Counted from the first letter of the stretch, positions 17,232 through 26,471 are shown. The stretch: 64,000 nucleotides of DNA from Sulfopaludibacter sp035606355 (GCA_035606355.1 DATNFO010000030.1:7102-71101), one strand, 5' to 3'. Notes: a model not told the origin generated them from the sequence alone. Program-made: numbers and translations.

Positions 17232-17956
17232 GGCAAGGCGGCGCGAGCGCGACCGCGAATACGGTTGAGGCGGTCGGCTTCCTGCCGCGCCGTTTCGACG
17301 AGATCGCGACGGAGGTCAGGATTCAAAACGGCGTGGTCCTCCTGAAGCGTGCTGAGCACGCCGATGATGGAAGCGAGCGGCGTACGGACGTTGTGCGCGA
17401 TGGAGTTGAGCAGCGCTTTCTGAAAGCGATCCGCCTCGGAGAGCCAAGTGGCATCACGCGCCTCGTTGGCCAGCGCCGACCGGAGGAGTGTGAGCGCCAC
17501 CTGATCGGCGAAAGCTCGGACGATTCTTAACATCCGCCTGGGCAAATCGGAGTTGGGAGCGAACGCCAGCACACCCACGGCGCCACGCCATGTAAGCAGG
17601 GGAACAAAGTGCGAGTAAGTTCCGTTGCCGGTTCGTCGCCGAATTACCCTGGCGCCGCACATTGCCTGACGCCCGGCAGCCAGATCGTCCGGAGACGCCG
17701 GATAGCCCGGCGTATGGCGCCTGAGAGCAGGTTCGCCGGTATATGAGAGGATGGCCAGCGGGCAGGCGAAGGCGGACGTGAACGCGCGCTCCGCGGCAGA
17801 GATGGCCTGGTCTTCGTCGCCGCAATGCGGCAGTAATGCGAGCAAGCGGTCGAGTTCCGATCGCGCTCGCTTCTCGTGAGCGCGTGCACGCATCTGGTGG
17901 ATTCCGATAGCAGCCACCACTCCGGCCGCGATCCCTCCCCCGACTGCGCCCCGCAT
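17216..17956 (-). pseudogene. KdpD-like sensor histidine kinase lacking its ATPase domain
   Basis: About 246 residues from the ATG at 17956: a short membrane helix (GAVGGGIAAGVVAAIGIHQM), a GAF-like domain (about 50-160, FVPLLTWRGAVGVLAFAP), then the dimerisation/phospho-acceptor helix SIAHNVRTPLASIIGVLSTL, which is the KdpD-type H-box but with Asn after His instead of Asp/Glu. The family continues with HATPase N, G1 and G2 boxes; here homology stops after EADRLNRI and a short unrelated tail ends at 17216, overlapping the M24 fragment. A deletion has apparently joined the two genes. It cannot autophosphorylate without the ATPase domain. Confidence 0.7.
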
Positions 17957-18083
17957 ACGACCAGTGTCCCAGATCCTTACGCGCAATCGGAATCCTGTTC
18001 GTGCCGTAGGTGCGCGTCCGTGCAGAACGATCCGTTCGCATACCGTCTGTCTTTACGTCGCGTTGACGCCGGACGTGAGAATT

Positions 18084-18112
18084 TTGACGCCCTTTTTAGA
18101 CCGCGCTACTTA
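18084..18112 (+). promoter_or_regulatory. Candidate promoter of the cox/bc operon
   Basis: TTGACG at 18084-18089, a 17-base spacer, and TACTTA at 18107-18112 resemble a housekeeping promoter placed 39 bases before the coxB start. A second TTGACGCC lies 21 bases upstream (18063-18070), giving a direct repeat that may be a binding site or a second -35 element. Confidence 0.4.
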
Positions 18113-18121
18113 TATTCGGAG

Positions 18122-18141
18122 TTGCCGGCGTCAAGCGGCAA
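18122..18141 (+). promoter_or_regulatory. Inverted repeat in the coxB leader overlapping the ribosome site
   Basis: TTGCCG and CGGCAA flank an eight-base loop and end nine bases before the coxB ATG. The right arm includes the best Shine-Dalgarno-like bases (GGCAAGG), so the hairpin could limit translation. It may be coincidental. Confidence 0.3.
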
Positions 18142-18150
18142 GGCTATCCG

Positions 18151-19077
18151 ATGCACCTCAGCGTCTTCAGTCCCGCATCGCCGGAAGCAGCAAGACTACT
18201 GTGGCTGTGGGACGCGTGCATGTACGTCTGCGGATTCATTCTCGCGGTAGTGACTCTGTCCATGCTGTATATCCTGGTGCGCTATCGACGGCGCGGCGGG
18301 AATGATCCGGAACCGGACCAGACTACGGGGAACCGGAAGTTAGAGATCGCCTGGACCGCAGTGCCGCTCGCTCTGGTCGGGCTCTTGTTTGGACTTAGCG
18401 TGATGACGGCGCGCGGAGTCGATCATCCCATCCGGCGCGCTGCCGATATCGTCGTAAACGCGCATCAATGGTGGTGGGAAGTCCGCTACCCGGGCGATGT
18501 CGTCACCGCGAACGAAATCCATATCCCACTGCAGCAGGAGACGCTGATCGAAATCGACGCCGCCGATGTGATCCATGACTTCTGGGTTCCGCAACTGACG
18601 CGAAAGATCGACGCTGTGCCGGGGCGCAAGAACTTCGTATGGATGCGTCCGGAACAGACGGGCGTGTTCAGCGGCGCCTGCGCGGAATATTGCGGCGCAC
18701 AGCATGCCTGGATGCGGTTCCGGGTTGTTGTGGAGCCGGCGCAGACCTACCAATCCTGGCTCGGAACTCAGTCGGCCCCTGCCGCGGCGCCGGCTGGAGG
18801 AGATGCCGCGGCGGGCCGCAAACTCTTCGGTAACCTTACATGCGCGAATTGTCATAACATCCGTGGGATCAATTCGCAGCGGCAATATGCGCCGGACCTG
18901 ACGCACGTCGCCAGCCGGCAGATGCTCGCCGCCGACCGGCTGGAGAATACGCCCCAGAATCTCCGGCAATGGATGAAGGAGCCGAACGTCATCAAGCCCG
19001 GCTGCTATATGCCGAACCTGAAACTGTCCGGCAACGATCTCACGCAGCTTACTGCGTTTCTGGAGACGCTCCGATGA
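18151..19077 (+). CDS. coxB: Cytochrome c oxidase subunit II with fused cytochrome c domain (caa3 type)
   Basis: A 308-residue membrane protein: two transmembrane helices (about 17-43 and 65-86), then a periplasmic cupredoxin domain with the binuclear CuA site (His142; Cys177, Glu179, Cys181, His185, Met188 in CAEYCGAQHAWM). A C-terminal cytochrome c domain follows, with heme motif CANCH at 231-235 and axial Met287 in CYMPNL. The AHQWWWEVRY aromatic patch that passes electrons to heme a is present. The fused heme domain makes this a caa3-type oxidase that can take electrons directly from a bc complex. It is the first gene of the operon and its stop overlaps coxA by ATGA. Confidence 0.95.
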   Translation: MHLSVFSPASPEAARLLWLWDACMYVCGFILAVVTLSMLYILVRYRRRGGNDPEPDQTTGNRKLEIAWTAVPLALVGLLFGLSVMTARGVDHPIRRAADIVVNAHQWWWEVRYPGDVVTANEIHIPLQQETLIEIDAADVIHDFWVPQLTRKIDAVPGRKNFVWMRPEQTGVFSGACAEYCGAQHAWMRFRVVVEPAQTYQSWLGTQSAPAAAPAGGDAAAGRKLFGNLTCANCHNIRGINSQRQYAPDLTHVASRQMLAADRLENTPQNLRQWMKEPNVIKPGCYMPNLKLSGNDLTQLTAFLETLR

Positions 19078-20706
19078 GTGATGTGCCCTTCACTCCCGGT
19101 CTGGTCGACAGCACCGCGGCTCCAGCGCGCGGTGCCTGGCTCGCCTGGATCGCTACGGTCGATCACAAGCGGATCGGCATTATGTATCTGCTGACCACGA
19201 TGATGTTCTTCTGTATCGGCGGTATCGAGGCGCTGCTCATTCGCATTCAGCTCGCGCGGCCCGGCAACACCTTCCTCACCTCCGACGCATACAACCAGGT
19301 ATTCACGATGCACGGGACGACAATGGTGTTTCTCGTCGTGGTCCCGCTGCTGGGCCTCGCCAATTACCTGACGCCGCTGATGATCGGAGCGCGCGACATG
19401 GCGCTCCCGCGGCTGAACGCTTTCAGTTACTGGGTATTTCTGCTGGGCGGCATCTTACTTTATTTCAGCTTCGTTTCCGGCCACGCGCCGAGCGCCGGAT
19501 GGTTCAGTTACGCGCCACTGAGCGAAAAGGGATACTCGACGCGCAACGGATTGGACTACTGGGCGCTGGCTCTGCTCGGCATCGGCGTCGGCACGATTGC
19601 CACGGCCATCAACCTGAGCGTGACGGTCATCAACCTGCGAACGGAAGGACTGATGATCCGCCGGCTGCCGTTGTTCGTGTGGATGGTGCTGGTGAATTCG
19701 TTCCTGATCATCGCCGCGCTTCCGGCGCTGAATGCATCGCTGGTGATGCTGCTGGTGGACCGCCAGCTACACGCGCACTTCTTCACTCAGATCGGCGGCG
19801 GATCGCCCATTCTGTGGCAGCACTTCTTTTGGTCTTTCGGGCATCCGGAGGTGTACATCATGGTGCTGCCTGCGTTCGGCATCATCTCCGAAGTGATTCC
19901 CGTGTTCTCGCGCAAGCCGATCTTCGGCTACAGTTTCGTCGCGGCATCCACCGTCGCCATCGCGCTACTCAGCCTGGGAGTATGGGCGCACCACATGTTC
20001 GCCGCCGGACTTGGACCGGCGTGGAACTACGCCTTCGGCGCATCCAGTCTGCTGATCGCCGTGCCCACGGGCGTGAAGGTGTTCAACTGGATTGCCACCA
20101 TGTGGGGCGGGTCGATTCGGTTTACCACGTCCATGCTGTTCGCTATCGCGTTCCTGTTTACGTTCACCATCGGCGGGCTGAGCGGCGTCACATTCGCTAC
20201 CGTGCCGATCGACTGGCAGGTGACGGACACATATTATGTGGTCGCGCATATGCACTATGTACTGTTCGGCGGCACGTTGTTCGGGGTGATGGCGGGGATT
20301 TACTACTGGTTCCCGAAGATGAGCGGCCGGATGCTTTCGGAGCGATGGGGGAAGCTCCATTTCTGGCTGATGTTCATTGGGTTTCACATGACGTTTTTCG
20401 TGCAGCACATTCTTGGTCTGGATGGAATGCCGCGCCGCGTATACACGTATCCCGATAAGCCCGGATGGGCGTTGATGAATATGATTTCGACGATTCGTGA
20501 TCGGCATTTCGGTGCTGGTGCTGCTCGCCAATATCGTGATCAGCCGGCGCAGCGGCGCAGCGGCAGGCGACAACCCGTGGAATGCGTGGACGCTCGAATG
20601 GGCCACCAGTTCCCCGCCCCCGGAGCATAACTTCGAAACCGTGCCGCCGGTGCGCAGCCCCAGGCCGCTTTGGGACCTCGCGCATCCCTCCGGAGGGCGC
20701 TCGTGA
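19074..20706 (+). CDS. coxA: Cytochrome c oxidase subunit I (frameshifted in the last helix)
   Basis: Heme-copper oxidase catalytic subunit, about 540 residues if the frame is repaired. It shows VFTMHGTTMVF (heme a His), FWSFGHPEVYIMVLPAFG (CuB His and the cross-linked Tyr), WAHHMF (two CuB His) and VVAHMHYVLFGG (heme a3 and heme a His). The Tyr in HPEVY and the following motifs mark the A-type proton-pumping family. At about 20490-20497 the frame breaks: the first frame ends at 20630 in Arg-rich noise, while another frame continues naturally (VIGISVLVLLANIVISRR to WDLAHPSGGRS) and stops at 20706, overlapping coxC by GTGA. The lesion falls in the last transmembrane helix. All catalytic residues lie before it. 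Confidence 0.9.
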
Positions 20707-21263
20707 CCCGCTTTAACACGGCGAAGCTCGCGACTGCCGTCTTCATCGCTTCGGAAGCGGTTTTCTTCATCTTCCTGATCGCGGCCTACATCTATTACTC
20801 CGGCGCGACGGTGCATGGCCCCAATGCATCGACCAGCTTGGATCCCCGGCGCACGCTTATTTTCACGATCTGCCTCATCGCCAGCAGCGGGACTTTGTGG
20901 ATGGCGGAACGTCGTCTCGCCGTCCGGCAGCAGTTCGCGTTCCTGATGTGGCTGATCGCGACCATCGTGCTTGGCGCGGTTTTCATCTTCGGACAAGCGA
21001 TGGAATATATCGGGCTGATTTCGAAGAGCATCACGCCGGCGCGCAATCTTTTTGGCGCGACGTTTTTTACGCTGACAGGCTTTCATGGCTTTCACGTGCT
21101 GTGCGGGTTGCTGGCGCTCTTTGCGGTGTTGATCCTCAATTTGACTCGCACCGTCGGAGAGAAGGAGATCTCAGGGCTCGGCGCAGTTTCGATGTACTGG
21201 CACTTCGTCGACGTGGCTTGGATTGTGATTTACAGTCTGGTGTATCTGACGGTGTGGTTATGA
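20703..21263 (+). CDS. coxC: Cytochrome c oxidase subunit III
   Basis: A 186-residue membrane protein with five predicted helices. Typical features are KLATAVFIASEAVFFIFLIAA near the N-terminus (the conserved Glu lies in the first helix), FIFGQAMEY, TGFHGFHVLCG and the terminal MYWHFVDVAWIVIYSLVYL. It starts with GTG in a GTGA overlap with the end of the shifted coxA frame, which supports that frame as the true coxA end. It stabilises subunit I and proton uptake and has no metal centre. Confidence 0.93.
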   Translation: MTRFNTAKLATAVFIASEAVFFIFLIAAYIYYSGATVHGPNASTSLDPRRTLIFTICLIASSGTLWMAERRLAVRQQFAFLMWLIATIVLGAVFIFGQAMEYIGLISKSITPARNLFGATFFTLTGFHGFHVLCGLLALFAVLILNLTRTVGEKEISGLGAVSMYWHFVDVAWIVIYSLVYLTVWL

Positions 21264-22066
21264 GCTTCGGTGCCTTCGCAATCTCCGCATGGGACTGGAA
21301 ACCGTCCGTCCTCGTGGGCTGTGCTGCGCTGGCGGCGGCGTACTTTGCGACCGAGGGGCTTCGGTTTCCGCGACGCGCGGCCGTCTGGATCAGCGGCATT
21401 CTGCTCCTCCTATTCGCGCTGGCGTCGCCGCTTGACACGCTCGCCGACACGTACCTGTTCAGCGCCCATATGGCGAAGCACATCGGTTTGCTTCTGTTGA
21501 TTCCTGCGCTGTTGCTGATCGGCTGCCCGCCGGTGTGGATGGAACGGCTGCTATCGCGCAGGCCGATGGCACGACTCGAGCGAGTGCTCGCCAATCCCGG
21601 CATCGCGTGGAGTGCGGGTATCGGCGCGATGGCGCTCTGGCACATCCCCCTGGTCTTCAACACGGCGCTGGCGCATGAGGCGTTGCACATCGCCGAACAT
21701 CTTTCGCTGCTCGTCACTGGAACAATCTTCTGGTGGCCGATCTTGTCGCCTCTCCCGCAGCTACGGCTTGCGCCCGTTCCGCAAGCCGTAGCTTACCTGT
21801 TCAGCGCATGCGGCGCGTGCACAGCTATGGGGGTGCTGATCACGTTCTCGCCGCATCTGTTATATCCCGCTTATGCCCATCCGCTCGACACGTACGGCGT
21901 TCTGCCGGCGATCCGCGATGGTTGGGGCATCTCCGCGGCCATGGATCAGCAGATCGGCGGACTATTGATGTGGGTTCCGTGCTGCTTCGTCTACCTGACG
22001 GCGATCATGGCGATGTTCGCGCGGTGGTACGGCGAAGAAGGGAACGCAGTGGCGGAGGCTTCATGA
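21260..22066 (+). CDS. ctaG: Cytochrome c oxidase assembly factor, CtaG family (caa3 type)
   Basis: A 268-residue polytopic membrane protein of the caa3_CtaG family, required for copper insertion and assembly of caa3 oxidases. Conserved histidines appear in FSAHMAKHIGLLLLIPALLL, WHIPLVFNTALAHEALHIAE and ITFSPHLLYP, and the fold has about seven helices. It overlaps coxC by ATGA and the next small gene by ATGA. Its place directly after coxC supports the assignment; it is unrelated to the Cox11-type CtaG. Confidence 0.9.
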   Translation: MSFGAFAISAWDWKPSVLVGCAALAAAYFATEGLRFPRRAAVWISGILLLLFALASPLDTLADTYLFSAHMAKHIGLLLLIPALLLIGCPPVWMERLLSRRPMARLERVLANPGIAWSAGIGAMALWHIPLVFNTALAHEALHIAEHLSLLVTGTIFWWPILSPLPQLRLAPVPQAVAYLFSACGACTAMGVLITFSPHLLYPAYAHPLDTYGVLPAIRDGWGISAAMDQQIGGLLMWVPCCFVYLTAIMAMFARWYGEEGNAVAEAS

Positions 22067-22269
22067 CGCGGGAATCCGGTACCGGCAAACGGGGATGGTC
22101 TCGCCCTTTGCCGGAGACACTGGCACGGCCGACGTACTGGCCGGCGATGCTGGCGCTCGGCATGACGCTCGCCTTGCTTGGCCCGGTTACTTCAATGGCG
22201 ATCACGGTGGTCGGCGCCGGTCTCGCAGTCGCCGCGCTGGTCGGGTGGATCGGAGAACTGGTTCGATGA
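22063..22269 (+). CDS. Small two-helix membrane protein in the oxidase operon
   Basis: A 68-residue protein with a basic N-terminus (TRESGTGKRGWSRPLPETLA) and two hydrophobic segments (YWPAMLALGMTLALLGPV and ITVVGAGLAVAALVGWI). It overlaps ctaG and the Rieske gene by ATGA on both sides, so it is a real coupled gene. Position and size suggest an oxidase subunit IV-type accessory protein; no diagnostic motif proves it. Confidence 0.75.
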   Translation: MTRESGTGKRGWSRPLPETLARPTYWPAMLALGMTLALLGPVTSMAITVVGAGLAVAALVGWIGELVR

Positions 22270-22757
22270 GCGAAAACCTGTCGCCAGAGCGTCGAAAGTT
22301 TCTGGCGTGGATCAGCATCGGCCTGGGAAGCGTCGCCGCACTGCTGATCGGAGTCCCGGTAGTGGGCTTTCTGGTGGCGCCACTCTTCGAAGCGGCGTCT
22401 ACGCGATGGCGCAGCGTCGGAACCGCCGACCAGTTTCAGCCGGGAAACACGACCGAGGTGAAGTTTGAAGACGCGTCATCGGTGGCGTGGGCGGGCGTGA
22501 CGGCACAGACGGGCGCATGGCTGCGCCGTGAAGCATCCGGCGAGTTCATCGCGTTCGCCGTGAATTGCACGCACCTGGGCTGCCCGGTGCGCTGGCTGCA
22601 GGACGCCGAATTGTTCATGTGTCCTTGCCACGGAGGCGTGTATTACAAGGACGGCACGGTCGCCGCCGGACCGCCGCCGAGGCCGCTCACGCACTACGCA
22701 GTCCGCGTGCGCGACGGGCAGGTGGAAATTCTAACTATGCCGACTCCGATTACCTGA
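22266..22757 (+). CDS. qcrA: Rieske 2Fe-2S protein of the bc complex
   Basis: A 163-residue protein with a twin-arginine-type N-terminus (ERRKFLAW) followed by a membrane helix, then a Rieske domain: CTHLGC (ligands Cys101 and His103) and CPCHGG (Cys119 and His122), with Cys106-Cys121 as the stabilising disulfide. PPPRPL is the Pro loop. It accepts electrons from quinol and hands them to cytochrome c. It starts in an ATGA overlap and lies three bases before the cytochrome b gene. Confidence 0.93.
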   Translation: MSENLSPERRKFLAWISIGLGSVAALLIGVPVVGFLVAPLFEAASTRWRSVGTADQFQPGNTTEVKFEDASSVAWAGVTAQTGAWLRREASGEFIAFAVNCTHLGCPVRWLQDAELFMCPCHGGVYYKDGTVAAGPPPRPLTHYAVRVRDGQVEILTMPTPIT

Positions 22758-22760
22758 GTT

Positions 22761-24176
22761 ATGCGCTTTCTGCACAAAGCATGGGAATGGTTCGACGCCC
22801 GCACCGACGCCTCCAAGGTGATTGGGCCGATCATGAAACACCCGGTGCCACCGCGCACCGGTTGGCAGTACGTGTTCGGGAGCGCGACCCTGTTCGCCTT
22901 CCTGATTCAGGTAGTCACGGGAATCGCGCTGTCAACCGCTTACGTCTCCAGCGCCGGACAGGCCTACGACTCGCTGCAGTGGATCACGCATCACGCGTTC
23001 CTGGGCCACCTGCTGCGCGGGATGCACTACTTCGGCGCTTCGGCGATGGTGCTGCTAGTAGGCATCCACATGATCCGCACTTTTCTGACGGCCTCGTACA
23101 AATTCCCGCGCGAGTTGAACTGGGTGGTCGGGGTGGTGTTACTGGGGCTAACCATCCTGATGGGATTCACCGGGCAGTTGCTGCGGTGGGACCAGAACGG
23201 TGTCTGGTCGACGATCGTGGCTGCCGAGCAGGCCGGGCGCGTTCCGGTGATCGGACACTGGCTGGCGCGGCTGATCATGGGCGGTCAGACGGTGGGCGGC
23301 GCGACGCTGAGCCGGTTCTTCGCGTATCACGTTTTCTTCATTCCGGCAATGATTTTCGCGATGGTGGGACTGCATCTCGCACTCGTGCTGCGCCATGGCA
23401 TCTCGGAGAAGCCCGATCCGGCGAGGCCTGTGGATCCGAAGACCTATCGCGCATGGTATGAATCGATGCTCAAGCGCGACGGCGTCCCGTTCTGGCCCGA
23501 TGCGGCGTGGCGCGACGTAGTCTTCGGCGTAATTGTGGTCGCGTGCGTGGTTTTTCTGGCGTGGCGGATCGGCCCTCCCGAACTTACGAAGCCGCCCGAC
23601 CCGACGATCATTGAAGCGTATCCGCGTCCCGACTGGTATCTCCTGTGGTATTTCGCCGTGCTCGCGCAACTGCCGCATGGGACCGAAAGTTACGTAATCG
23701 TGGGAGCGCCGCTGGTTGCGGGTGTGTGTCTGATTCTGCTCCCTCTGCTGTTCAATAAAGGGCAGCGTGCGCCGTCGCGGCGTCCGTGGGCGATTGCCAG
23801 CGTGCTGGTGATCGTCATGAGCGTGGGTGTGTTGTGGTATCAGGGCGAGCGCTCGCCATGGTCGCCCGATTTCGGTGCGCGGCAGTTGCAGGCGTCGGTA
23901 GTGCAGGCAGCCGCCGAACCGGTTTCGCGCGGCGCAGTCCTGTTCCATGCAAAGGGATGCGAGTACTGCCATCGAATCGACGGGAACGGCGGCCAGCGCG
24001 GTCCCGACCTTTCGACGGTGGCTGACCGGCTTACAGACGAACAGATCACGCTGCGGATTCTGAACGGGGCTTATAACATGCCGTCATTCGCGAGCAGTTT
24101 GAAGCCGGACGACTTATCGGCGATCGTCGCCTTCTTGGATACGAGAAAAGTCACCTCTCCGAGCCCGCAGCAATAG
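22761..24176 (+). CDS. Cytochrome b fused to a C-terminal cytochrome c domain
   Basis: A 471-residue fusion. Residues 1-380 are cytochrome b with the paired heme histidines (GHLLRGMHYFGA with MVLLVGIHMIRTF, and FFAYHVFFIPAM with VGLHLALVLRH), the Qo-site segment GQLLRWDQNGVW, and PRPDWYLLWYF (the PEWY-type motif, here PDWY). After the last helix comes a mono-heme cytochrome c (about 395-460) with CEYCH and axial Met in AYNMPSF. The fusion replaces separate cytochromes c1 and c. Together with the cyt c-tailed coxB this forms a likely covalent electron wire in a bc:caa3 supercomplex. It is the last gene of the operon. Confidence 0.93.
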   Translation: MRFLHKAWEWFDARTDASKVIGPIMKHPVPPRTGWQYVFGSATLFAFLIQVVTGIALSTAYVSSAGQAYDSLQWITHHAFLGHLLRGMHYFGASAMVLLVGIHMIRTFLTASYKFPRELNWVVGVVLLGLTILMGFTGQLLRWDQNGVWSTIVAAEQAGRVPVIGHWLARLIMGGQTVGGATLSRFFAYHVFFIPAMIFAMVGLHLALVLRHGISEKPDPARPVDPKTYRAWYESMLKRDGVPFWPDAAWRDVVFGVIVVACVVFLAWRIGPPELTKPPDPTIIEAYPRPDWYLLWYFAVLAQLPHGTESYVIVGAPLVAGVCLILLPLLFNKGQRAPSRRPWAIASVLVIVMSVGVLWYQGERSPWSPDFGARQLQASVVQAAAEPVSRGAVLFHAKGCEYCHRIDGNGGQRGPDLSTVADRLTDEQITLRILNGAYNMPSFASSLKPDDLSAIVAFLDTRKVTSPSPQQ

Positions 24177-24439
24177 AGTCGTTGCCTGCTGTAGGGGTGC
24201 CGTGCCCGAGCGTAACGGCATTCTAAAGCGGCTGCCGGCCCGAATACCGGAAGGCAGTGCTCACACGGACGTCGGCAGTGGGGCCGAGGTGTATGGTTTC
24301 CCGGCCCACTGCAAACGCTAGGCCGACTTTCGCACTTAAATGGCATTTCGATCTTGGGGCCAGAAAACTGCAACCCGTCCAGCGGCAACGAGAAAGGAGG
24401 ATTGGAAGGCGAGGTCGGCCGGTAATGCGCCGCCCCAAC

Positions 24440-24697
24440 GGGTCCTGGCGAGTTGATGACTTCGGGATGCTTAAGTTGCCGCAGACGGCTGCCGAAGATC
24501 TGCTGGAGATCGTGATGCGACGGTACGAACGCGCCAGCACGCTGCTGACTTCCAACCGCCCCGTGGATGACTTGGGTAGGCTACTGGCCGACGTCGCAGC
24601 AGTGGGTGCCATGCTTGACCGGTTGCTGCATCATGGGCACGTGCTCAAATGCGGGCCGAAAAGCTGGCGGACAAAAACCTCGGCGGCAAGCCTATGA
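24440..24697 (+). pseudogene. IstB (IS21-family helper ATPase) C-terminal fragment
   Basis: The sequence RVDDFGMLKLPQTAAEDLLE, followed by MRRYERASTLLTSNRPVDDL and LDRLLHHGHVLKCGPKSWRT, matches the C-terminal third of IstB-type ATPases (Walker B Asp-Asp, then the S-N-R-P sensor). The Walker A half and any istA are missing. It is unrelated in sequence to the intact IS21 element at 48-51 kb and marks an older insertion. Confidence 0.75.
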
Positions 24698-24735
24698 CTC
24701 CAACAGCGCCGATGGCCGCAAGTTGATTTGGGGAT

Positions 24736-24906
24736 TCAATCGAGAACGACCCGTGTTCCTTGCGACTCCAACGACAGCTTGATGTTTCGAGCGATCCGTT
24801 TTCGCTCAGAATCATCAAATAATTCACCGTCACTGTCGTTCCACGCCACGATTGAGGCCACGTAGACGCAGAAGCCATCTGCAAGCATCTCGCCAGCGAC
24901 GTCCAT
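24736..24906 (-). CDS. Small hypothetical protein
   Basis: A 56-residue acidic protein (MDVAGEMLADGFCVYVASIV, then WNDSDGELFDDSERKRIARN) of natural-looking composition. The frame is open for another 16 codons upstream (FRQTLVYVEDGRK) without a start codon, so it may be N-terminally truncated. The IstB remnant adjoins its 3' side. I do not recognise the family. Confidence 0.4.
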   Translation of the reverse strand: MDVAGEMLADGFCVYVASIVAWNDSDGELFDDSERKRIARNIKLSLESQGTRVVLD

Positions 24907-25090
24907 CTTTCGACCATCCTCAACATAGACGAGCGTCTGCCGGAACGAATCTATTTACACTGAAGTACTAGGACTCGACCAGTCGTGGCCGCGGCAGTTA
25001 TTAACCTTCGGGAGTGTCGACTTTCCCCTTATTCGCCGGTACAGTTGCGGGATGTATTTCATGCTTCGGAAATGGAGACTAACTAGATAA

Positions 25091-25783
25091 ATGAATTGGA
25101 ACCGATTCGCTCTCAGGCTCTGCGTTGCTTCTGGTATCGGCCTCTTTGGCACTGTTTCGCAAGCTGCCATTGTCGAAACAGACGCCATCAGCCACACCGG
25201 CTTTGCCGTCCTGTCAACGGACCTAATCAACGGCTTGACCCCAACGTCGATTAGCGGAACAACCGATCAGGAAGGCTTACTAAGCAATACCGCCGGAACG
25301 GCTCTGACCAACGGTCTTTTCGGACCCCCGGCGTTGGTTGAAGGTGGCCCGAACCCTGACCTGACGATCATAAACAATGGTGCTTCCATCACGTACTCCC
25401 TGCTGGCGCCGGCGACGATCATGGAGATTGACACCTTCACTGGCTGGCGCGATGCGGGGAGATCGCAACAGAGCTACATCATCTTAGTTTCAAGCAACGG
25501 GACCGATTTTGCGCCTCTGTTTACTGTGGCTTCGCAGTTCGATACCAGCGGCACCAACCCCTCTGATGAAAGAGTAGCGATTACGAATACCGGGAACACA
25601 CCGTTGGCAACCAATGTAGAAGCGATACGGTTCGACTTTCCTACTACCCAGAACGGTTATGTGGGATATCGCGAGATCGATGTATTGGGCTCGTCCAGCG
25701 CCACTCCGGAACCGGGCTCGATGGCTCTCCTGAGTTTCGGCGCTCTCGCTCTGCTCGCCCGGCGGCTCCGCTCCGGAAGCTAG
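25091..25783 (+). CDS. PEP-CTERM sorting-domain protein
   Basis: A 230-residue secreted protein: signal peptide 1-25 (LCVASGIGLFGTVSQA), a beta-rich middle with Asn/Thr/Ser-rich loops, and a PEP-CTERM tail (TPEPGSMALLSFGALALLAR then RLR). In known systems the tail is cut by an exosortase during export to the surface or exopolysaccharide matrix. FDFPTTQNGYVGYREIDVLG resembles the end of a discoidin-like or carbohydrate-binding sandwich. No exosortase is present in the window. A GGAGA lies about 13 bases before the start. It stands alone among degraded genes. Confidence 0.85.
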   Translation: MNWNRFALRLCVASGIGLFGTVSQAAIVETDAISHTGFAVLSTDLINGLTPTSISGTTDQEGLLSNTAGTALTNGLFGPPALVEGGPNPDLTIINNGASITYSLLAPATIMEIDTFTGWRDAGRSQQSYIILVSSNGTDFAPLFTVASQFDTSGTNPSDERVAITNTGNTPLATNVEAIRFDFPTTQNGYVGYREIDVLGSSSATPEPGSMALLSFGALALLARRLRSGS

Positions 25784-26195
25784 GGCGCTCTCGCGCGCTC
25801 TTATCGCGGCTTAGAGAACTGGTTCTGCCGTTCGTTTCAAAAGCTCGGGGCGGTCGACCGCCCCACTGTCGACGCCGGGATAAAACGACAGCACTTCCGC
25901 TGGCTTTGTAGTCAAAGAAAAACCAGCCATCGGCCAGGACGCAGTACCCACTCTATACGAGATTCTAAATTCTCCTTGGCCGGCGGCACTCGGCGGCATT
26001 ACGATCTACCTTGCGCCGATTGTCCGAGCCCTGTGTGGGCGGAATGGCCATGGACGCCGTGCTCTTTATGCGCATCGCGAAACGAAGGTTGTTTGGCGGC
26101 TCGAATCCTTCGGAGGAACGCAGCTCATCTGGCCCACCGTGGCCCTCTGGAGCGGGCCTCTGCGATGATGCGCCAAACTTTACATCGGCTTCGAA
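25784..26195. other. Degraded region with a short coding remnant and an 18-bp palindrome
   Basis: On the minus strand, 25811-25999 encodes SYRVGTASWPMAGFSLTTKP and YPGVDSGAVDRPELLKRT, which looks like a protein fragment, but I do not recognise the family. A perfect palindrome GGGGCGGTCGACCGCCCC lies at 25847-25864 inside it. Nothing else is supported. Confidence 0.35.
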
Positions 26196-26471
26196 ATGAT
26201 TCGCCTGGAGACGAAACGCTACCGGCTTGCGCACGAACTCGCTCACATCCGGCGCCACAACTATCTCGTTAACTGGGCGCAGATGGCCATCGAGACGCTC
26301 CTGTTCGACCACCCGGCCGTGTGGTGGATCTCCAGCCGCAATCGCGAAGAACGCGAGCTGTGCTGTGACGATCTCGCCATTGCAGCAACTCAGAATGCTG
26401 CCGGCTATGCGAATTGGAGAAGCTGTTCTGACATATCCTACGCCTGGTCGCCCTCGTTCGCTCACACTTAG
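26196..26471 (+). pseudogene. M56 (BlaR1/MecR1-type) metallopeptidase fragment
   Basis: About 70 codons contain the M56 zinc motif LAHELAHIRRHNYLVN (H-E-x-x-H), then LLFDHPAVWWISSRNREERE and CCDDLAIA, the classic core of BlaR1-like sensor peptidases. The membrane helices before it and the rest of the protein after it are missing. In Acidobacteria such genes are often found with a BlaI repressor and TIGR03435 proteins. Confidence 0.7.
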
